From: Occultella gossypii
GTDB taxonomy: Bacteria; Actinomycetota; Actinomycetes; Actinomycetales; Beutenbergiaceae
Length of the DNA: 64,000 nt
Assembly (NCBI RefSeq): GCF_019947135.1
Contig: NZ_JAGSHT010000016.1
Location: forward strand, 186,001-250,000
Reading direction: 5' to 3'
The notes under the pieces were generated by a model. The model had not been told where the DNA came from and searched no databases. It saw nothing but the letters and a program-made list of their open reading frames with translations. A program made the position numbers and the translations under genes. Below, piece after piece: positions 1 to 7,438 of this stretch (position 1 is the first letter of the stretch; each line of letters opens with the position of its first letter).

Positions 1-2
1 CG

Positions 3-83
3 GTGACGTTCAACCGCTTCGATGCGATTTTCGGTGAGGTCGCAGCTGAGATGGAGGCCGGCTGGGTCTCCGCCCGCAGTTGA
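3..83 (+). CDS. C-terminal end of an unidentified protein (partial)
   Basis: The window opens inside an open frame that ends with TGA at 81-83 and gives about 26 residues (ending EMEAGWVSARS). Codon third positions are mostly G or C, as in real genes here, and a perfect hairpin terminator follows 19 bp after the stop. The fragment is too short to assign to a family. Confidence 0.45.
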   Translation: MTFNRFDAIFGEVAAEMEAGWVSARS

Positions 84-102
84 CCCACACCAGGCATAGA
101 GG

Positions 103-130
103 GGCCCGGCAGCATCTGCCGGGCCGTTCT
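103..130 (+). terminator. Hairpin terminator after the first partial gene
   Basis: Positions 103-112 (GGCCCGGCAG) and 116-125 (CTGCCGGGCC) form a perfect 10-bp stem with a 3-nt loop, followed by GTTCT. The position just past the first stop codon fits intrinsic termination; the T tract is poor, as usual in actinobacteria. Confidence 0.65.
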
Positions 131-245
131 GCTCGCTCAAGCAACGGTTTGGCTCCGGTCTGGAGGTTGCCCATCAGCAGCGGGTCGATGGAACACCGGC
201 GTGCACGCGGGTAAGACACTCGTGCCGCCGACGTTGAGAACCTGA

Positions 246-265
246 GGCGTCCCGTTAGCCGAACC
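246..265 (+). repeat. Dispersed repeat copy 1 (GGCGTCCCGTTAGCCGAACC)
   Basis: A close relative lies 122 bp downstream (368-385, GGCGTCCCGTAGACGAAC). Two more variants are near 40386 (CGTCCCATAAGCCGAACC) and 40456 (CCGTCCCGTAAGACC). All four lie in non-coding DNA in the same orientation. They may be ends of a decayed insertion element. Confidence 0.4.
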
Positions 266-325
266 CCTCGAGGGAACGGTGCAGGTCACCGGGCGCACCC
301 ACGTTCGAGTGTTCGCAAGCCCGCC

Positions 326-343
326 CGAAAAAGTGCCCGGTGA
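326..343 (+). repeat. Shared segment CGAAAAAGTGCCCGGTGA
   Basis: This 18-mer resembles CGAAAATGCCCGGTGA at 40477-40492. Both sit within about 100 bp of copies of the GTCCCGTTAGCCGAAC-like repeat, so two kinds of sequence recur together at two distant intergenic sites. Confidence 0.4.
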
Positions 344-437
344 CGGCGGGTCGTGCGGGACACGTCTGGCGTCCCGTAGACGAACGATTCCGCTACAACG
401 TTCGCGGCATCGCGGGGGCTGGTGTGGCTTGTGCCCT

Positions 438-1562
438 TCAGGTCGCCGGCGGGCGCCATGCCAGGATCTCGTCCATCGAGCGCAACATCAGATCGGGCCG
501 CAGCCGCGTCGCCAGCGAGAGCGCCCGGTCCCGCACAGCCACCGCGACCGGGTTGTGCACCGCGGTGACGCGGCAGATCGACATCGAGCGGCGCACGACG
601 TCGGCTGTCCGCTCCAGCCGGGCGGCCGTGTAGGCGGACAGGTCGCCGTCCGCGAGGTGCCCGAGTACCACGGCGTCCTCGATCGCCTGCCCGGCACCCT
701 GGCCCAGGTTGGGCGTCATCGGATGGGCCGCGTCGCCCAGCAGGGCCACCCGGCCCACATGCATCGCGGGTAGCGGCGTTCGCAGGTAGTACAGGTCGTT
801 GCGCAGGATGCGGCCGGCCTCGGCGGCGTCCAGCAGGGCGGGGATCGGCTCGTGCCAGTCTCCGAACCGGCGCAGCAGTTCGGCTCGTTCGTCTTGGTGA
901 ACCGCCCCGGCGGGAGACCGGTCGGTGGCGTAGTAGTAGACGAGGTCGTCATCCAGCGCGTGGATCCCGAACACGGTGCCACGACCCCAGCTCTCCGAGC
1001 TCCGGATCGACAAATCGGGCCTGCGCACCAGCCCTCGCCACGCCGTCACTCCCGCGTACGACGGCCCCGGGTGCCCGGGAAAGAGCGCTGTCCGCACCGG
1101 CGAGTGGATGCCGTCGGCGGCCACCACGAGGTCGGCGGTGAGTTCACCCGAACTGGTCTGTACCGTCCCGCGGGTGGCGTCGACGCCGGTGACCGCCGTG
1201 CCGAGCCGCAACCGGTCCGCCCCGAGCGCGTCCGCGAGCAGTTCGACGAGCGTCGCGCGCAGGAGGACGACGAGGGAGTCGCCGTACAGCTCCTGCACCC
1301 TGTCTTCGGTGGTGTGCGTCAACCACCGGCCGTCGCGGCGACGCAGGCCCGCCTGGCCCTCAAGCCGCGACAGGGTGCGGACCCGGTCGCCCAGGCCCAG
1401 TGCGTCCAGGGCGCGCAGCGCATTGGCCGCCAGCACCAGACCGGAGCCGACGGGTTCGAGCTCCTGGGCCTGCTCCAGCACGTCCACATGCCAGCCCGCG
1501 CGGCTCAATGCGATGCCTGCCGTCAAGCCGCCGATGCCGCCACCGATCACCACTGCCTTCAT
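438..1562 (-). CDS. FAD-dependent aromatic-type monooxygenase
   Basis: A 374-residue flavoprotein hydroxylase of the PHBH/salicylate-hydroxylase fold. It has the N-terminal FAD fold with GGGIGG (residues 7-12), the middle DG motif (VVAADGIHSPVR) and the GD motif that binds FAD ribose (LLGDAAHPMTPNLGQGAGQA). Family members use NAD(P)H and O2 to hydroxylate aromatic or polyketide-like substrates; the substrate is not visible here. The ATG at 1560-1562 is chosen over an upstream one because GGAAGGG lies 6 nt before it. It is divergent from a TetR gene across a strong palindrome, so the TetR protein probably represses it until an aromatic ligand appears. Confidence 0.88.
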   Translation of the reverse strand: MKAVVIGGGIGGLTAGIALSRAGWHVDVLEQAQELEPVGSGLVLAANALRALDALGLGDRVRTLSRLEGQAGLRRRDGRWLTHTTEDRVQELYGDSLVVLLRATLVELLADALGADRLRLGTAVTGVDATRGTVQTSSGELTADLVVAADGIHSPVRTALFPGHPGPSYAGVTAWRGLVRRPDLSIRSSESWGRGTVFGIHALDDDLVYYYATDRSPAGAVHQDERAELLRRFGDWHEPIPALLDAAEAGRILRNDLYYLRTPLPAMHVGRVALLGDAAHPMTPNLGQGAGQAIEDAVVLGHLADGDLSAYTAARLERTADVVRRSMSICRVTAVHNPVAVAVRDRALSLATRLRPDLMLRSMDEILAWRPPAT

Positions 1563-1605
1563 TTTCGACCCTTCCAAGTCCACGTTCGCCATCCAAGAAC
1601 ACTAC

Positions 1606-1626
1606 GGCTGTAGTGTCACTACAGCC
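1606..1626. promoter_or_regulatory. Perfect 21-bp palindrome, probable TetR operator
   Basis: GGCTGTAGTG-T-CACTACAGCC is a perfect 10-bp inverted repeat around one base, between the divergent monooxygenase and TetR genes. Imperfect copies overlap on either side (CACTACGGCTGTAGTG and ACTACAGCCATAGT), so two or three dimers could bind. It ends 14 bp before the TetR start codon, which suggests autorepression. Confidence 0.75.
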
Positions 1627-1639
1627 ATAGTATGCACCC

Positions 1640-2209
1640 ATGAAGCGTTCCGAGGCCGTGGCAGAGGCAGCCATCACCCTGCTGGCCGATCGGGGGATGC
1701 GCGGCCTCACCCACCGGGCGGTCGACGAGGCCGCCGGGCTGCCGCCCGGTTCGACGTCCAACCTGGCCCGCACCCGTGCCGCCCTGCTGGAGCTGACGAT
1801 GTCCCGGCTGACCGAGTTGGAGGAGCGGGTCTTCGCCGACGCCTTCGTGAGCGAGCCCCTGACCGTCGCCGAACTGTCCGAGCTGATGGCGCGGTTGCTG
1901 CAGGTCCAGCTGCAGGACCGCCGGCGCACCCTGGCGCGCTTCGAGCTCGCGCTGGAGGCGACTCGCCGGCCCGAGCTGCGCCGCATCTACGACCGGGCCG
2001 GCCGCCGGTTCCGCGACGCCGCCGTCGCCCTGCTCACCGCTGCCGGGTCGGCCGATCCGGTCCGGCACGGCCGCCAGGTGGTCGCATTCGGCGAGGGCAT
2101 CATGTTCGACGCGATCGCCGGGGCCGGCAGTGAGCCAGCGCTGGACGAACTCCAGGACGCGGTGCGTGAACTACTGATCGGCATGCTCGGCGGCGAGGCG
2201 AAGCAGTAG
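1640..2209 (+). CDS. TetR-family transcriptional regulator
   Basis: 189 residues. The N-terminal helix-turn-helix (about residues 5-50, ALTLLADRGMRGLTHRAVDEAAG-like pattern) is typical of TetR proteins, followed by an all-helical ligand-binding region. It is divergent from the FAD monooxygenase with a perfect palindrome between them, the usual layout of a local repressor. No Shine-Dalgarno is obvious before the ATG, so translation may be from a very short leader. Confidence 0.88.
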   Translation: MKRSEAVAEAAITLLADRGMRGLTHRAVDEAAGLPPGSTSNLARTRAALLELTMSRLTELEERVFADAFVSEPLTVAELSELMARLLQVQLQDRRRTLARFELALEATRRPELRRIYDRAGRRFRDAAVALLTAAGSADPVRHGRQVVAFGEGIMFDAIAGAGSEPALDELQDAVRELLIGMLGGEAKQ

Positions 2210-2257
2210 CGCCCGAAGCACGCGGCGCTGGACACAGGCGACCTCCGCCGTCGCCGT

Positions 2258-3520
2258 CTACCCGACCTGCCGCCACGGCAGGGTGACCGTGACGCGGAAC
2301 GTCGCTCCGCCGTCGTCCACTCCGTACTGGAGGCGACCGCCGAGCAGCTCGACGCGCTCGGCGATGCCCTGCAGGCCGCGGCCGGGCGCGCCGCCGGCGG
2401 GTGCGGGCCGGTAGGGGTTGCGGGCGTCGATGCTGACGCCGTTGCTCGGGCCGCCGGTCACGGCGAGGCGGATCTGCTGCCCGGACGCGTGCTTGCGGGC
2501 GTTCGTGAGCAACTCTTGCACGATCCGGTAGACGGCGCGGGCCAGGGCCGGGTCCGCCGACTCGGCCTGGTCCAGGTAGACGGTGGCGCTGACCGGCACG
2601 CCGGTGCGGACGGTCTCGTCGATCACGGCCGGTAGGTCCACCAGGGACGCCTCAGGCAGCGCGTGGTCGGCGCCCGGGTCCTGGCGCAGCACGGACAGCA
2701 GCGAGCGCAGGTCCTCCACGGACTGCCCGGCGCTGGCCCGCACGAGCGCGGCGCTGCGGGCCAGCTCGTCGTCGTCCTGCGCGTTCACCTCGAGGGCCCC
2801 GGCGTGCAGGTTCAGCAGGGACAGCCGGTGGCCGAGCACGTCGTGGACCTCGCGGGCGATCCGTTCGCGCTCGACCTGGCGGGCGAGCTCGTCGCCGAGG
2901 CGAGCGCTGTCGCCGACGGCCTCGTCGGCACGCCGGTCCGCGGCCCGGGACAGCCGGCGTGCCCGCAGCACGAGGCCGAGCCCGATCGCCGGGCCCAGCG
3001 CCAGCGCCACGGCCAGCGGCACGAACCACCAGCTCAGTTCGACCGGCGTCTCCGGTGGCGCGCCGGTCGGCCCAAGCATCGTCTTCGGGAACGACTCGGC
3101 CATCGTCTCGGCAAGCACGTCCCGGATCGCGGTCACCATGGTCGCGACGCCCACCGCACCCGCCGTCCACCACACGCGCGGCCCGGATCGGTGGGCCACC
3201 AGCGAGACCAGGGCGAACAACGCCGTCGATGTCCCGACCGGTAGCACCACCGCGACGCCCGCAGCGACCAGCGTGACCAGGAACGGCCACCGGTGGCGCC
3301 ACCCGAGCAGCGCGGGCACGGCGATCGCCGCGAAGAACAGCCCGAGGGCCACCCCGGTGTTCTCACCGGAGATGCCCTGACCCCAGTCGGAGAACGCCAC
3401 ACTCATGATCGAGGCGCAGAACGCCGCCACGACGAGCAGCGCCGTCCGCCACCAGGGGGCGCGGCGCCGTCGGGCGGGCGTTGTCTGCACATTCCGCACC
3501 GTAGGGCCCGGCGGGGACAT
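2258..3520 (-). CDS. NarL-type sensor histidine kinase, orphan
   Basis: A 420-residue membrane kinase. After a basic N-terminus there are about five or six hydrophobic segments (residues 25-180), then a HisKA_3 dimerisation domain with the phosphoacceptor His in IAREVHDVLGHRLS, and a C-terminal ATPase domain (GRGLQGIAERVELLGG). GGAG lies 5 nt before the ATG. Kinases of this kind nearly always adjoin a LuxR-type response regulator; none is found on either side (a TetR gene ends at 2209, a DUF4352 gene starts at 3656). The partner must be elsewhere or lost. Confidence 0.88.
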   Translation of the reverse strand: MSPPGPTVRNVQTTPARRRRAPWWRTALLVVAAFCASIMSVAFSDWGQGISGENTGVALGLFFAAIAVPALLGWRHRWPFLVTLVAAGVAVVLPVGTSTALFALVSLVAHRSGPRVWWTAGAVGVATMVTAIRDVLAETMAESFPKTMLGPTGAPPETPVELSWWFVPLAVALALGPAIGLGLVLRARRLSRAADRRADEAVGDSARLGDELARQVERERIAREVHDVLGHRLSLLNLHAGALEVNAQDDDELARSAALVRASAGQSVEDLRSLLSVLRQDPGADHALPEASLVDLPAVIDETVRTGVPVSATVYLDQAESADPALARAVYRIVQELLTNARKHASGQQIRLAVTGGPSNGVSIDARNPYRPAPAGGAPGRGLQGIAERVELLGGRLQYGVDDGGATFRVTVTLPWRQVG

Positions 3521-3655
3521 TCGGGCTCCATCGATCGGTCAGGTTCGCCCGGTCGCCCCTCCCCCGATCGGCCAGCCGGCTCCAGGCGTTCGGTGGATGT
3601 GGCGGTGCTGCCCGACGGCGTTGGCTGGGGTCATTCCCCGAACCTGGAGGTTCCG

Positions 3656-4504
3656 ATGAGCACCAACGTCCCCGGCGGCCAGACGCCGCCCCAGCCGCCC
3701 TACGCCCCGCAGGGCGCCGTCTCCTACTCCACGCCCGACGGCGGAGCCCAGCCGGGCGGGTATGGTCCCGCCGGTCCGGGGCCGGGCGGGTACAACCCGG
3801 CCGGGCCGGGCGGACCTGGCTCGGGCGGCTACGGCCCGGGCGCGCCGGTGCCGCCGCCGGTCGAGCCGAAGAAGCGCAGTTGGTTCGCGCGGCACAAGAT
3901 CCTGACCGGGATCGGCGCCGTCGTGCTGCTCGGCATCGTGATCAACGCCGTGAACGGCGGCGGGTCGCAGCCGTCCGCCCAGGGCGACGCGCCGACCACC
4001 CAGGCGCCGGCCGCCGTCGAGCCGGACGCCCCGGCCGGGGACGCTTCCGAACCGGCCGCACCGGCCGCGACGGAACCGGCCGCCGTCGAGCCCGCGGTCG
4101 AGGAGGCGCTGCCCGGCGTCGGCGCCGCGGTGCGGGACGGCAAGTTCGAGTTCGTCGTGACGAGCATCGAGACCGGCGTGGATACGGTCGGCAGCGAGTA
4201 CCTGAACGAGCAGGCGCAGGGACAGTTCGTCCTGGTGCACCTGACCGTGACGAACATCGGCGAGGCGCCGCAGTACTTCTCCGACAGCGACCAGCAGCTC
4301 TTCGACGCCGCCGGGCGTGAGTTCTCCCCGAACTCCACCGCCGGGCTCTGGATCGAGGGCAACGACACGTTCTTCACCGAGATCAACCCGGGCAACACCG
4401 TGGAGGGCACGATCGTGTTCGACATCCCGGCCGACGCCGTCCCGACGACGCTCGAGTTGCACGACTCGTTCCTTTCGGGTGGCGTGGAGGTGGCGCTGGG
4501 CTGA
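3656..4504 (+). CDS. DUF4352-domain protein with proline/glycine-rich N-terminus
   Basis: 282 residues. A Pro/Gly/Tyr-rich cytoplasmic tail (1-75), one membrane helix (about 83-103, ILTGIGAVVLLGIVINAV), an Ala/Pro/Glu linker (110-165) and an extracellular DUF4352 domain (about 170-282). DUF4352 is an immunoglobulin-like fold of unclear role found on Gram-positive cell surfaces. GGAGG at 3646-3650 sets the start at ATG 3656. No functional partner is visible nearby. Confidence 0.85.
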   Translation: MSTNVPGGQTPPQPPYAPQGAVSYSTPDGGAQPGGYGPAGPGPGGYNPAGPGGPGSGGYGPGAPVPPPVEPKKRSWFARHKILTGIGAVVLLGIVINAVNGGGSQPSAQGDAPTTQAPAAVEPDAPAGDASEPAAPAATEPAAVEPAVEEALPGVGAAVRDGKFEFVVTSIETGVDTVGSEYLNEQAQGQFVLVHLTVTNIGEAPQYFSDSDQQLFDAAGREFSPNSTAGLWIEGNDTFFTEINPGNTVEGTIVFDIPADAVPTTLELHDSFLSGGVEVALG

Positions 4505-4525
4505 CCGGCCCCCTGAACCGGTGGA

Positions 4526-4550
4526 CCCGGGCCGCGACGGGCGGCTCGGG
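4526..4550. terminator. Hairpin terminator between convergent genes
   Basis: Arms 4526-4535 and 4541-4550 pair over 10 bp with one G-U in one orientation and a 5-nt loop. The hairpin sits between the DUF4352 gene and the gene ending at 4562, so it can serve both strands. Confidence 0.55.
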
Positions 4551-4561
4551 TTCACCACTGC

Positions 4562-5485
4562 CTAGGAGCGCCCGGCCTCGGTCCACTTCCACCAGGTGTA
4601 GTGGTACTCCCCCTCCTCGACCTGGAACCGCTTGCCGCAGTCGCGGCACTCGCAGATGCGGTCGGGCACCCTTTTCCAGTCGCTGGGGACCGTCTCCACG
4701 ATGCGGATGTGCCCCCGGCGCACCTCCTTCGCAGGGTCGTAGAACTGGTGCGAGGGGTAGGCGGCGCAGAGGCAAACTCCCTTGCCGAAGAGCTCGATCC
4801 GGTCGAGGGCGTGCTCGAGGTTGGCGCTGTTCGACGCGAGCATGCCGCCGAGGTCCGCGTCCGCGGTCGCCTTCTCGATGGCGGGCAACGCCAGTGCCAG
4901 CGGCGCCAGGATCTCGGGATCGCGGGTCGCGAACACCTCCCACACCGCATTGAGGATGCGGGCCTTCTCGCCGGAGAGGAAGTCCGCGACGAGCGGTGCC
5001 CGCAGCGCGTCCTCCTCGGCTCCCGGTCCGGCCAGCCACTGCGCCGGCAGCACGAATACCGCCGCCTTGCTCCGCTCGAGCGCGGCCCCGGAGCTGTCGG
5101 CAAGGACCACGGCGTCACTCCCGAGCGGCCACCACGCGGCGGTGTCCGCACCGAGCGATCGCACCAGGCTCGCGGGCGCACTGCGCCGGTCGTAGGACGC
5201 CGGGTCGGTGTGCTTGTCATCGGTGAAACGTGTCGCGTCGAAGTAGCGACGGGCGCCCCAACGCCGGTTCGCCGCCACCACGAGGGCCGAGGTGAAGGAC
5301 GCCTGGGCCGCCGCGTCCGAGGTGGCCGCCAGCGGGAGCAGGTGCATCAAGTAGGTGGTCTGCCCCTCGATCCCGTCGAGCTCCCACTCGAGCCACTCGT
5401 CCCCGTCCGGCCACGGCAGGTCCACCATCTGCTCGATCACGGCGATCACCTGCTCCGGGGTGGCCTCGATGATCTCGTCGCTCAC
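4562..5485 (-). CDS. Unknown protein with C-terminal zinc-ribbon-like segment
   Basis: 307 residues, soluble, acidic. I do not recognise the family. The last 40 residues contain CECRDCGKRFQVEEGEYHY, a single cysteine cluster like half of a zinc ribbon, and WWKW. An earlier CLCAA adds two cysteines that could complete a metal site. Starts with GTG, 16 bp after the stop of the gene at 5502-6026, so the two are probably co-transcribed. Confidence 0.7.
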   Translation of the reverse strand: MSDEIIEATPEQVIAVIEQMVDLPWPDGDEWLEWELDGIEGQTTYLMHLLPLAATSDAAAQASFTSALVVAANRRWGARRYFDATRFTDDKHTDPASYDRRSAPASLVRSLGADTAAWWPLGSDAVVLADSSGAALERSKAAVFVLPAQWLAGPGAEEDALRAPLVADFLSGEKARILNAVWEVFATRDPEILAPLALALPAIEKATADADLGGMLASNSANLEHALDRIELFGKGVCLCAAYPSHQFYDPAKEVRRGHIRIVETVPSDWKRVPDRICECRDCGKRFQVEEGEYHYTWWKWTEAGRS

Positions 5486-5501
5486 TCTGCTCGGCCCCGG
5501 A

Positions 5502-6026
5502 TCAGCTGCCCGCGAGCAGGTCGCGGTAGCGAGCTTCGTGGTGCTCCGCGGGGGTCGGCGACACCGCGGGCTCCGGGAGCTCGTCGGGGTCGTCGGTGCT
5601 GATCGTGACGCCCTGGGACCGGCACTGCGCGACCAGGCCGGGATAGCCGTCGTCGGCCCACTGGCCGTACTCGTCGCTCAGGGCTTCGCTGAGGTTGGTG
5701 CCCCGGAGGAGGTGGAACTGGCCCTCGGTGTCGAAGCGGACGATGGCTGCCGCGGTGAGCGGGAGGTCGTTCGGGCCACGCCAGTAGCCGAACGCCTGGC
5801 CCTCGTCCTCGTCCTGGGCGACCCACGTGATCAGCGCGGCCGTCTGCGCGATCGCCCGGACGTTGGCGGCGATGTCCGGGTTCGCGAGGTCCTCGGCGGT
5901 CAGGTAGCTGGTATCCAGCGCCGGCGGCTGCTCGTCGTCGGCGAGCAGGCGCAGGGCCTCCGACCAGGGGTTCGCGTTGCCCGCGTCCTGCTGGCGGCGC
6001 CAAACGGCGAGATCTTCGGGAACCAT
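5502..6026 (-). CDS. Unknown small acidic protein
   Basis: About 174 residues, no signal peptide or membrane helix, rich in Asp/Glu. The composition (WRRQQDAGN near the N-terminus, SDEYGQWADDGYPGLV in the second half) reminds me of SMI1/KNR4-like immunity proteins, but I cannot prove it. Two ATG codons lie close together (6032 and 6026); GAGAGG is 7 nt before the second, so 6026 is used. First gene of a two-gene operon with 4562-5485. Confidence 0.65.
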   Translation of the reverse strand: MVPEDLAVWRRQQDAGNANPWSEALRLLADDEQPPALDTSYLTAEDLANPDIAANVRAIAQTAALITWVAQDEDEGQAFGYWRGPNDLPLTAAAIVRFDTEGQFHLLRGTNLSEALSDEYGQWADDGYPGLVAQCRSQGVTISTDDPDELPEPAVSPTPAEHHEARYRDLLAGS

Positions 6027-6145
6027 CGACATGCCTCTCGTAGTGGTGTGCGGCTCTTCGGTGGCGTGCGCCGGGCAGCAGTCTGGCACGGCACCGGGCG
6101 ACGCGGTTCCGACGGATCTATCGTGGTTCCCGGAGAGGACCCACC

Positions 6146-7438
6146 ATGCAGCGCCCCCACGACCCTCCCACCACGGCCGACGTCGACGTCCAGGTCCCGG
6201 CCGCCGTGATTCGGCGCTTCCACGAGGTGGTGTGGCTGAGCTCGTGGCGCGTGGTGGCGCCCGTCGGCGTTGCTTGTACGACGGCGGCCGGCGCCCTGGT
6301 CCTGCGGGCCACCCGGGCGTTTCGCCGGGGTTCGGCCGGTACGACGGCGCCCTCCGCCATGCTCCCGATCGGTGCCGCAGCCGGTCTGCTCGGGGCGGCG
6401 GTAGCGCTGGTGGCCAATGCGCTGGCGGGCTACGTGCCGACCGCCTCCGCGGGCCTGCGCCTGGGCACCCATGGCTTCCGCAGAGCCCGGCACGAGAGCA
6501 CCGAGCTCCAGCCCCGGCACCCGATGAGCCGGACCGGGCGGCGCACCGCGCTGCTGCACGGACCGCCGTCGCGGGGAACCGTGTACACGGTCACCGTCCC
6601 CGGCGACCTCGACCTCCAGGTGCCGCCGAGCACCGCCTGGGTGTACCTGCCCCCGGGCGTGGAGGCGGCGTCCGTGGTCCGCTACCCGGCCATCTACCTC
6701 ATCCACGGGACGCCCGGAACCTCGGCGGACTGGTTCGCCGCGGCGCTGGTGGACCGGGCGATGGACGTCCTGCTGCACGCCCACCTGGTCCGACCGATGA
6801 TCCTGGTCTCCATCGACGCCAACGGCGGACCGTCCAAGGACACCGAGTGCCTGAACTGGCGGGACGGCCCGCAGATCGAGTCGTGGCTCTACCGGAAGGT
6901 CATCCCGTTCGTCGACCGCACGCTGCCCACCATCGCGGACCGGTCCGCCCGCGGCCTGGGTGGCATGTCGATGGGCGGGTTCTGCGCCCTCGACCAGGGC
7001 CTGCGCCACCTGGACACCTGGGGACTCTCGCTGGTGTTCGAGGGTTACGGCGATCCCGGCAGCGCCGGACCGGCGGCCCTCGGCGACGACCCCGACGTGA
7101 TCGCCGCCCACACCCCCAGCAGCTACCTGCCGTCCCTGCCGCTGCCGCTGCGGCTGCCGGTCTACCTCGACGTCGGCGAACGGACCGCGGACGTCGGTGC
7201 CGTCCGCGGCCTCGCGCGCCAGCTCGCCGACCGGGGCCAGACCGTGTACTTCCGCATCGCGCGGGGGCACGGCCACAGCTGGGCCGAGGTGCGCGACGGC
7301 CTGCCGTACGCGCTCACGTTCGCGTCGACGCATCTGCGCGGCACCCCGCCGGTTCCCGGGGAAACGGGACCGGCCTCGGAGCCACTCACGACGGCGGCGG
7401 GTGAGAGAGGAAGCGACCGACCACCGGCAGCCCGGTGA
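6146..7438 (+). CDS. Membrane-anchored esterase D/mycolyltransferase-like hydrolase
   Basis: 430 residues. Two hydrophobic segments near residues 34-52 and 72-94 are followed by an alpha/beta-hydrolase domain of the Fes/antigen-85 esterase family. The nucleophile elbow GMSMG has its Ser near residue 275; likely acid and base are Asp in VYLDVGERT and His in RGHGHSW. Family members act on acyl esters outside the membrane; the substrate is unknown. GGAGAGG precedes the ATG. The 3' end overlaps the convergent DUF2156 gene by 53 bp, a pairing that hints at envelope lipid work for both. Confidence 0.82.
   Translation: MQRPHDPPTTADVDVQVPAAVIRRFHEVVWLSSWRVVAPVGVACTTAAGALVLRATRAFRRGSAGTTAPSAMLPIGAAAGLLGAAVALVANALAGYVPTASAGLRLGTHGFRRARHESTELQPRHPMSRTGRRTALLHGPPSRGTVYTVTVPGDLDLQVPPSTAWVYLPPGVEAASVVRYPAIYLIHGTPGTSADWFAAALVDRAMDVLLHAHLVRPMILVSIDANGGPSKDTECLNWRDGPQIESWLYRKVIPFVDRTLPTIADRSARGLGGMSMGGFCALDQGLRHLDTWGLSLVFEGYGDPGSAGPAALGDDPDVIAAHTPSSYLPSLPLPLRLPVYLDVGERTADVGAVRGLARQLADRGQTVYFRIARGHGHSWAEVRDGLPYALTFASTHLRGTPPVPGETGPASEPLTTAAGERGSDRPPAAR

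Larger units (their letters stand above)
131..437. other. Intergenic region without a recognisable gene
   Basis: No open frame here has a plausible start, ribosome binding site and family match. The only structure I see is two related 18-20 bp sequences (246-265 and 368-385) and a segment at 326-343 that resembles one near 40480; these are listed as repeats. Confidence 0.5.
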
